From assembly GCA_934700375.1 (NCBI GenBank), contig CAKUXT010000131.1, positions 1 to 5,783 of the forward strand: a DNA stretch of 5,783 bases, in the 5' to 3' direction. Source of the stretch: an uncultured Bacilli bacterium (GTDB lineage Bacteria; Bacillota_I; Bacilli_A; RFN20; CAG-288). A program made the translations under genes and the position numbers. A model generated the notes under the pieces. The model saw only the letters and a list, made by a program, of their open reading frames with translations. It did no database searches and had not been told where the DNA came from. Positions 1 to 4,185 of the stretch are shown piece by piece (the stretch's first letter is position 1; each line of letters opens with the position of its first letter).

Positions 1-58
1 GACGATACGGATTGATGACAATGATGAAGTCATTTGCATTACAAAGATTTACACAGAA
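1..58 (-). other. Window-edge segment with short open frames downstream of the HTH gene
   Basis: Past the HTH stop codon the minus strand stays open to the window edge in two other frames. One begins with an ATG overlapping the stop (TAATG) and reads MQMTSSLSSIRIV. The other reads FCVNLCNANDFIIVINPYR with no start codon. Neither has a ribosome-binding site at a sensible distance. One could be the start of a downstream gene or a frameshifted remnant of a longer HTH protein. The segment is too short to decide. Confidence 0.2.
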
Positions 59-248
59 TTATTGACAAGTCTCCTTTATTCGAATATGCAAAAGAATAGA
101 GCTTTTCTATATTGGAGATGTCTATTGTTTTTCTTTCGTTTTTCCAATGATTAATGGTTTCATATGTGACACCTATCTTTTTTGCAAGCTCTGTTTCAGT
201 GATTTTTAGGGTGTCGCAAAGCACAATAATTTCATTTCTAATGTTCAT
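39..248 (-). CDS. Small XRE-family helix-turn-helix protein, possibly truncated
   Basis: A 69-residue protein that is almost entirely one DNA-binding domain. Residues 14-40 form a lambda-repressor/Cro-like helix-turn-helix (ELAKKIGVTYETINHW core: hydrophobic helix, G-V-T turn, recognition helix). It probably acts as a cytoplasmic repressor or antitoxin-like regulator. An upstream in-frame ATG at 284 exists, but the start at 248 is chosen because GGAGG (258-262) sits 9 bases before it, while the longer version would run into the promoter. From memory, similar N-terminal domains in Bacillota ('NIEKLYSFAYSN') continue into a longer protein, sometimes with a DUF3990 (ADP-ribosyltransferase-like) domain. 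Here the protein ends soon after that point with an unrelated tail (GDLSIILCKSL), so it may be truncated or one half of a split system. It is AT-rich and follows ssrA on the same strand, separated by a terminator. The HTH call is fairly sure; its regulatory target is unknown. Confidence 0.75.
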   Translation of the reverse strand: MNIRNEIIVLCDTLKITETELAKKIGVTYETINHWKNERKTIDISNIEKLYSFAYSNKGDLSIILCKSL

Positions 249-275
249 AAATGGCTGCCTCCGTATCGTAACTAA

Positions 276-304
276 ATTATACACTAGTTCATAAACAAGT
301 TTAA
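276..304 (-). promoter_or_regulatory. Promoter of the HTH gene
   Basis: On the minus strand a perfect -10 TATAAT (276-281) is preceded by a 17-base spacer and a weak -35 TTAAAC (299-304). The predicted start would give a leader of about 20 bases carrying the GGAGG site. The right copy-end of the 17-bp direct repeat (286-302) covers the spacer and most of the -35, so a protein bound there would block transcription. Autoregulation by the HTH protein is inferred. Confidence 0.6.
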
Positions 305-348
305 TACTTTATTTGAACTTCTATATGAACCAGTTCATAAACAAGTTT
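286..348. repeat. Pair of 17-bp direct repeats, probable operators
   Basis: AGTTCATAAACAAGTTT occurs identically at 286-302 and 332-348 (46-base period, between four and five helical turns). The second copy overlaps the palindrome TATGAAC-CA-GTTCATA (324-339); the first copy keeps only the GTTCATA half. The first copy overlaps the promoter of the HTH gene. The arrangement resembles paired operators of a small Cro/C1-type regulator. Confidence 0.6.
324..339. promoter_or_regulatory. Palindrome TATGAAC-N2-GTTCATA, candidate operator
   Basis: This is an inverted repeat with 7-bp arms and a 2-base centre, a size and symmetry expected for a dimeric HTH repressor. It lies upstream of the HTH promoter and shares its right arm with the 17-bp direct repeat. 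Confidence 0.45.
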
Positions 349-360
349 GAATGTTCAAAC
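345..360. promoter_or_regulatory. Palindrome GTTTGAA-N2-TTCAAAC
   Basis: A second 7+2+7 palindrome, immediately beyond the T-tract of the ssrA terminator. It shares the GAAC/GTTC half-site flavour of the neighbouring candidate operator. It could be a third binding site or simply a flanking element of the terminator. Confidence 0.35.
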
Positions 361-387
361 AAAAAACTCTGACAGCAAGTGTCAGAG
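361..387 (-). terminator. Intrinsic terminator of ssrA
   Basis: On the minus strand an 8-bp perfect stem (CTCTGACA / TGTCAGAG) with a 5-base loop is followed directly by six T residues. It starts 13 bases past the tmRNA CCA end and separates ssrA from the HTH gene. Confidence 0.9.
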
Positions 388-399
388 CGATTTGCATAA

Positions 400-793
400 T
401 GGTGGAGATGACGGGAGTCGAACCCGCGTCCAAACGAGAATCTCTAGCGAGGACTACAGTTTATCCAATGATCGGGTAAGGAAATAAAAGTTCATTGGCA
501 GACTTTTTATTCCTGATCCTTCCTTGTGTCGCAGGAAGAAGGAAAGGAAGCCTCTTCCTGAACTCATTTCTAAAATCCCGACGTCATGAAATGAAAAGAT
601 GAAATCGGGGTGTGCAACAGATCCTCAGATCTGTGAAAAGCGCAAGAGCCTAATGAATTAGGCAGCGCAGGCCATCATGGCCGGAGCACGGAATAAAACA
701 GGTTTATTGGCACTTGTAATTGTGTCGGTCGATAAGGAGACCAAGCCACTGCCCTCAGAAGTCGTTCCCGCCTGTCGAAACCGGAACATCCCC
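400..793 (-). ncRNA. ssrA: tmRNA (transfer-messenger RNA), one-piece
   Basis: About 394 nt, the usual bacterial size. The 5' end GGGGATG (787-793) pairs over 7 bp with CATCTCC (404-410) to form an acceptor stem with G3-U, the alanine identity pair. It is followed by discriminator A and an encoded CCA (400-402). The T arm reads GGGTTCGACTCCC. The 5' domain carries the diagnostic GGTTTCGACAGG. The tag frame is at 661-711 and its stop (658-660) lies in the 5' arm of a GCCTAA/TTAGGC hairpin, as is typical. Further hairpins, e.g. ACAGATC/GATCTGT at 617-634, belong to the pseudoknot region. With SmpB it rescues stalled ribosomes and tags the nascent protein for proteolysis. Confidence 0.97.
658..711 (-). 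other. tmRNA proteolysis tag reading frame
   Basis: Starting from a GCC resume codon at 709-711, the frame encodes ANKPVLFRAPAMMACAA followed by TAA (658-660). With the alanine charged on tmRNA the tag would be 18 residues. The C-terminus is ACAA rather than the common ALAA/LAA. The resume codon is inferred by analogy with tags that begin with Ala or Gly plus a polar residue, and is not proven by the sequence. Confidence 0.75.
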
Positions 794-803
794 ATGCGAA
801 TAT

Positions 804-831
804 AGTATAGGGGGAGTTTTTGGATTTTCAA
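804..831 (-). promoter_or_regulatory. Candidate ssrA promoter
   Basis: On the minus strand, -35 TTGAAA (826-831), a 16-base spacer and -10 TATACT (804-809) lie upstream of the mature 5' end at 793. An alternative -10, TACTAT (802-807), gives an 18-base spacer. Either would leave a short 5' leader for RNase P to remove. Confidence 0.6.
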
Positions 832-861
832 GAAAAAAGAATGAAAAGTATTCTGTTTCAT

Positions 862-890
862 AGAAAAAGCCGGAGATTATCGCTCCGGCA
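862..890 (-). terminator. Intrinsic terminator after the M50-like gene
   Basis: On the minus strand a 7-bp GC-rich stem (GCCGGAG / CTCCGGC) with a 7-base loop is followed by TTTTT. It begins 8 bases past the stop codon of the membrane protein gene. It closes the leftward transcription unit ahead of the ssrA promoter. Confidence 0.88.
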
Positions 891-897
891 ATTGTTT

Positions 898-2055
898 TTA
901 GATGTGAAGTTCAGGCTTGGTTGTCTTGATTTTGTTCAAGGCACCAATGAAGAGTTCTTTTTCTTTTGCGATACGCTTAGAAGGTTCGCTTTCGAATTCT
1001 TTGGTGGCCTTTTCGAACTTGGATTCGATTTCCTTGACTTTTTCAGAATCAGAGGAGATGAGTCCGGCGATGAGAAGAGCAGTTCTGTAATCGGAAAGGA
1101 GTTCAGGTGTAGCAACGACTTTCTTATCGTCTTTCTTCATGCTGAGATAAGTGGCATCGGCACCCTTATCATCATTGATGAAGAAGTGGAGATAAATCAT
1201 TTCTCCATAAGGGAGATAACGGTCAGCATCATTGAGATACTTGTTGTAGTAACGCATTTCTTCTAAGACATTGAATGCTTTCTCAAGTCTGGAAGCATAG
1301 AGGTGATCGAGGTAGTTGGCGTGGAGGACACGGCACTTATAGAAGGAATCATAGTTTTCAAATTCATAAGGCATATAGTCTTTTCCGGCGTGTTCATTCT
1401 TCTTGTTGATGCAGACAACGTTGAATGCGATCTTGTCTTCTTCCTTGGAAGTGACAAGAAGGTTGAACATATCGGTCGGGAAGTCCTGACGGAAAGGAAG
1501 GATTTCATATAAAGGAGTGAGGAAGCCGTATGACATGATGAACAAGGCTGTCCATCCGATTGCGGATCTTGTTGTCTTGACCTGATTGAAGCCTAAGACA
1601 AAGAAGAGAACAAGAGCGACAACGACAAGGATGAATTCAGCGATGAATCCGCCTAAGAAGATCAACTTCGGATTCTTTTTGACATCATCGTCTTTCGGGG
1701 TGAACTGAAGGGAGAGTTCGAAGAAGGAGAGGATGTCGAACTTGATCTTGGCTTTGCCATTGGACTTGTCGATGAGGAAGCCTAAGATCTTGATATAGCT
1801 GACGCGATATCCGGCGATCTTTGCAAAGATGATTTTGCCGGCATTATAGATAAGGAAAGTGAGAACGACGCCTAAGATGATAGAAGTGAGGAAGTAGGGA
1901 ACACCGATGTATCCGCTGGGGATGAAGTCTTTGGAAGCCTGCTGAGCAAACCAGATACCTAAGAGATAACCTAAATAGACTAACATCAAACCCCAAGAAA
2001 GATTGAAATCAAGGATTGAATTTCTAGGGCATTCTTTTTTCTTTTTTTCTTCCAT
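898..2055 (-). CDS. M50 (site-2 protease)-like membrane protein lacking the HExxH active site
   Basis: A 385-residue protein with four likely membrane segments (about 21-39, 52-73, 134-158, 165-185) and a charged, mostly helical cytoplasmic tail (about 200-385). The membrane half follows the layout of Bacillota M50 peptidases: a helix ending where HELGH should be, then an F-x-x-x-x-GY-x-x-x-x-x-I stretch, a loop with P129, 'LGG' at the next helix, and later a 'FPTDMFNLL' segment resembling the NDG motif. The HExxH position reads YNAGK (70-74), so both zinc histidines and the catalytic glutamate are missing; the Asp of the second motif (D195) is kept. It would therefore be an inactive relative, perhaps a scaffold or regulator. 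Start ATG at 2055 follows GGAGG by 8 bases. It lies 73 bases after the dehydrogenase gene and has a possible own -10. The M50 relationship is inferred from motif layout alone; its function is unknown. Confidence 0.65.
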   Translation of the reverse strand: MEEKKKKECPRNSILDFNLSWGLMLVYLGYLLGIWFAQQASKDFIPSGYIGVPYFLTSIILGVVLTFLIYNAGKIIFAKIAGYRVSYIKILGFLIDKSNGKAKIKFDILSFFELSLQFTPKDDDVKKNPKLIFLGGFIAEFILVVVALVLFFVLGFNQVKTTRSAIGWTALFIMSYGFLTPLYEILPFRQDFPTDMFNLLVTSKEEDKIAFNVVCINKKNEHAGKDYMPYEFENYDSFYKCRVLHANYLDHLYASRLEKAFNVLEEMRYYNKYLNDADRYLPYGEMIYLHFFINDDKGADATYLSMKKDDKKVVATPELLSDYRTALLIAGLISSDSEKVKEIESKFEKATKEFESEPSKRIAKEKELFIGALNKIKTTKPELHI

Positions 2056-2078
2056 AGGATAAACCTCCGTTCATTGTT

Positions 2079-2128
2079 TAGCACACATATGGAACTATTA
2101 TATGATATTCAGCGCCAAAATTGTGCTA
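2079..2128. repeat. Spaced inverted repeat TAGCACA/TGTGCTA around a -10 box
   Basis: TAGCACA (2079-2085) and TGTGCTA (2122-2128) are perfect 7-bp inverted arms 36 bases apart, in the gap between the dehydrogenase and M50-like genes. On the minus strand a perfect TATAAT (2097-2102) lies between them, but no good -35 precedes it. The element may be a regulatory site or a weak structure; chance is possible. Confidence 0.3.
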
Positions 2129-3235
2129 TTAATTCTTGATTTCTAATGTCTGAAGCGCCTTTTTGATGTCATCTTCTTCGATTTTGAAAGGCAAAGAATC
2201 AAAACTCTGATAAATCGGAAGGGCATGGATCCATTTATCAAGGGCATTGATGCTGTCTTCTATAGTGATGTCTCCTTCTAAAGAGAAGACCGTCTTACCA
2301 AAAGGAATCAGCTTCTTTTCAAAGAGTTTCTTATTGATAGATAAATAAGGAACCAAAAGAAGTGCGATGCCTTGACCATGAGCAAGAAGCGGATAATGGC
2401 CGCTGAGACGATGCTCTGCTTTATGAACGATGAACTGTTTCGGTTTTCCGAAATTGGTGAATCCATCATGTGCCAAAGCGCCATCGATCATCATGGCTCT
2501 TCTTGCCATGATATCATTAGGATCACTGATGACTTTCTCACTGGTTGAGACGATGCTCTTTAGGATACCTAAAGCCAGATCATCACAAGGCTCCAGTTCA
2601 GCAGAAGGCGAAAAATAACGCTCCATGCTGTGAGAGAACATATCGGCTAATCCTACTCCGACCTGATAAGGAGAAACGGACAAAGTCAAGGAAGGATCCA
2701 ACAAGGAGAAGAGCGGATAATTGCTTGGACAATTGAATCCGCCTTTGAAATTATGCTTTCTGTCAGAGATGACACAGGAATCAGACATTTCGCTGCCTGA
2801 TGCTGAAAGTGTTATGATTGTTGCAATCGGAAGTGCGTGGAGAGGCTCAACAAGATGTTTGTTGAAATCAAGCGGATTTCCGTCATAGTAGTAAGCGTGT
2901 GCCAAAGACTTGGAAGCATCAAGAACGCTTCCTCCGCCGCAGGCTAAAATCAAGTCAGGCTTGAATTCTCTTGCCAGCTTTACCATGTTGTTGACGTCTT
3001 CGACATCAGGGTTTGCAGCGATTCCAGAATACTCTTCGAACTGGATTCCGTTTTCTTTCAAAGAGTCGGTCACTTTTTTATAAAGGCCGCTTTCTTTGCA
3101 GGAGTGTTTTCCGTAAACAAAAAAGACTTTCGAAAATGAAAAGTCTTCTTTGATGATGTTTCCAATCTGGGAAACACCTTCGTTTCTGAAATAGATGCGT
3201 GTAGGGCAGCAAAAATCAAAGTTAAGATTGTTCAT
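2129..3235 (-). CDS. Iron-containing alcohol dehydrogenase, YqhD/BdhA-like
   Basis: A 368-residue cytoplasmic group III alcohol dehydrogenase that would reduce aldehydes to alcohols, or the reverse, using NAD(P)H. The N-terminal half shows the family opening (PTRIYF), the nucleotide motif GGGSVLDASKS (100-110), and ITLSASGSEM (141-150) matching the TLxATGSE signature. In the metal-binding half, D198 and H202 (GLADMFSHSMERY) plus H271 and H286 are the likely ligands. H271 to H286 is one residue longer than the 14-residue spacing I recall for E. coli YqhD and FucO, with an extra histidine (H280) between. The protein ends about 20 residues before the usual YqhD C-terminus, so the tail is short. 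ATG at 3235 follows GAGG (3243-3246) by 7 bases. It sits 44 bases downstream of the TetR-family gene on the same strand, so it is its likely target. Family call is sure; substrate and cofactor preference are not. Confidence 0.93.
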   Translation of the reverse strand: MNNLNFDFCCPTRIYFRNEGVSQIGNIIKEDFSFSKVFFVYGKHSCKESGLYKKVTDSLKENGIQFEEYSGIAANPDVEDVNNMVKLAREFKPDLILACGGGSVLDASKSLAHAYYYDGNPLDFNKHLVEPLHALPIATIITLSASGSEMSDSCVISDRKHNFKGGFNCPSNYPLFSLLDPSLTLSVSPYQVGVGLADMFSHSMERYFSPSAELEPCDDLALGILKSIVSTSEKVISDPNDIMARRAMMIDGALAHDGFTNFGKPKQFIVHKAEHRLSGHYPLLAHGQGIALLLVPYLSINKKLFEKKLIPFGKTVFSLEGDITIEDSINALDKWIHALPIYQSFDSLPFKIEEDDIKKALQTLEIKN

Positions 3236-3246
3236 ATCATTACCTC

Positions 3247-3272
3247 GGAATCATTTCCACCCTACTATTATA
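3247..3272 (-). promoter_or_regulatory. Possible -10 box and imperfect palindrome before the dehydrogenase
   Basis: In the 44-base gap after the regulator gene the minus strand has a perfect TATAAT (3267-3272) without a convincing -35. Downstream is GGAA-TCAT-TTCC (3247-3258 on the plus strand), an imperfect palindrome that a TetR-type dimer could bind. This would allow separate control of the dehydrogenase, but the signal is weak in AT-rich DNA. Confidence 0.3.
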
Positions 3273-3279
3273 AATGATT

Positions 3280-3825
3280 TTAGATGCAAACGAATCTTTT
3301 GACTCTTTCTCTTACATCATCATAGGATCCTAACAATGCCTTGGTGTATTCGATATATTTCTCTTTTGTCGATTTGTTGTTATGGGAATAGTAGAGCTTT
3401 GATTCCTGGATGATACCAGCGACATAGAAGGTAAGAAGGATGTCTTTCTGTTCGGAATACAAGGAGAGATAATCGACAAGTCTCTTGGTGAGAACCATAT
3501 CCAATAGTTTCTTTAAGTATGCGGTCAGAACAATCCAGAACAGATTCTTGGTTCTTTTATCGGCTTCACAGAATTCGATGAGGTCTTTGTTGGCATCCAA
3601 AAATGCAAAAGTGTCTATGATCATGTGATCTTCTTTGATTTTGGCTTTTGCCAGATTGCGGATATAGTAGGCCAAGCATTCTTTCAAGGATTTGAAATAG
3701 TAGTAAAAACTTTGTCGAGAACAATTCAGTCCTTCGCAAACATCTGCGATGGAGATTTCACTGAAGGTTTTTGTCTGCATGACATCATGCAATGAGTTTG
3801 CAAAGTCGGATTTCTTTTTGTTCAT
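3280..3825 (-). CDS. TetR/AcrR-family transcriptional regulator
   Basis: A 181-residue regulator. The N-terminal domain (about 7-52) is a classic TetR DNA-binding unit: helix 1, then FSEISIADVCEGLNCSRQSFYYYFKS, in which the turn and recognition helix (about 25-45) end in the hallmark FYYYF. The all-helical C-terminal part (about 60-170) is the ligand/dimer domain. Its 'LLTFYVAGIIQESKLYY' region resembles the TetR_C_8 type seen in DhaS-like regulators, a tentative assignment. Start ATG at 3825 is preceded by a perfect AAGGAGGT (3834-3841), 8 bases away. It is the first gene of a probable unit with the alcohol dehydrogenase and perhaps the M50-like gene, and is transcribed divergently from ppdK. 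It likely controls the dehydrogenase and possibly itself; the ligand cannot be read from sequence. Confidence 0.9.
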   Translation of the reverse strand: MNKKKSDFANSLHDVMQTKTFSEISIADVCEGLNCSRQSFYYYFKSLKECLAYYIRNLAKAKIKEDHMIIDTFAFLDANKDLIEFCEADKRTKNLFWIVLTAYLKKLLDMVLTKRLVDYLSLYSEQKDILLTFYVAGIIQESKLYYSHNNKSTKEKYIEYTKALLGSYDDVRERVKRFVCI

Positions 3826-3897
3826 GAATTGCGACCTCCTTAGATTGGTGGCTTGGCTTTTGCGCCTAACGAACAGATTCTCTTTGCTGCGGAGGCT

Positions 3898-3926
3898 TTA
3901 GGAAGAATGCGTAAAAGAATTCCTAA
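3898..3926. repeat. Inverted repeat TTAGGAA-N15-TTCCTAA upstream of tetR
   Basis: Perfect 7-bp arms at 3898-3904 and 3920-3926 with a 15-base spacer. The repeat lies just downstream of the proposed tetR start of transcription (about 3937, minus strand), within the long leader. It could be the operator of the TetR protein or a leader hairpin. Confidence 0.45.
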
Positions 3927-3943
3927 TGTCTCGGCTTGTGCAT

Positions 3944-3972
3944 ATTTTAAAAGACAACAATGTAAAAATCAA
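3944..3972 (-). promoter_or_regulatory. Candidate tetR promoter
   Basis: On the minus strand, -35 TTGATT (3967-3972), a 17-base spacer and -10 TAAAAT (3944-3949). Transcription would begin near 3937, leaving a leader of about 110 bases before the tetR start, unusually long for such a gene. Confidence 0.5.
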
Positions 3973-4116
3973 ATGTTTAATATCTTATTTCTTAAAATAA
4001 ACGATTTAGACTTAAATAGTGAGACAAATGTCTTGCAACGACAGATTGTTTTGGAGCAAATTGTCAAAACTATAAAAAAGTATTGAAAAAACGGCCTTTA
4101 CATCATGTTTGTATAT

Positions 4117-4144
4117 TTGATTATGATTTTCAGTATGCTAAAAT
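4117..4144 (+). promoter_or_regulatory. Candidate ppdK promoter with extended -10
   Basis: -35 TTGATT (4117-4122), a 16-base spacer and -10 TAAAAT (4139-4144), with TATGC directly before the -10 matching the extended -10 motif TRTGn. Transcription would start near 4151, giving a leader of about 35 bases that ends in AGGAGG (4175-4180), 5 bases before the start codon. Confidence 0.6.
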
Positions 4145-4185
4145 ATTCGAAGGTAAAAAACCTATATATTTTTTAGGAGGAAAAA

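Larger units (their letters stand above)
3826..4185. other. Divergent intergenic region between tetR and ppdK
   Basis: These 360 bases hold the two opposed promoter candidates, the TTAGGAA inverted repeat and the ribosome-binding sites of both flanking genes. About 3841-3935 is clearly richer in G+C than 3936-4185, which is strongly AT-rich. A plus-strand frame is open from 3844 to 4086 (ATT/TTG start, or ATG at 3907 with AGGA 5' of it, giving 59 residues). Its product is Lys/Asn/Ile-rich and unrecognised, so I do not call it a gene. I see no tRNA, known riboswitch or terminator here. Confidence 0.5.

Noticed and set aside
658..861. Minus-strand 67-codon open frame
   Set aside because: Its 3' part is the tmRNA tag frame and the rest runs back through the tmRNA 5' domain and promoter, so it is not a separate protein gene.
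820..1266. Plus-strand open frame of 148 codons
   Set aside because: It is antisense to the terminator and 3' part of the M50-like gene, has no ribosome-binding site, and its Phe-rich product is the expected shadow of Glu/Lys-rich coding on the other strand.
3907..4086. Possible 59-residue plus-strand gene with weak AGGA site
   Set aside because: The composition follows AT-rich non-coding DNA, the product is unrecognised, and the frame runs across the tetR promoter candidate; kept only as a note under the intergenic region.
4151..4180. Possible switch in the ppdK leader (AGGT/ACCT against CCTA/TAGG covering the ribosome-binding site)
   Set aside because: The competing stems have only 4 bp each and are A/T-poor in stability; not convincing as a riboswitch or thermosensor.
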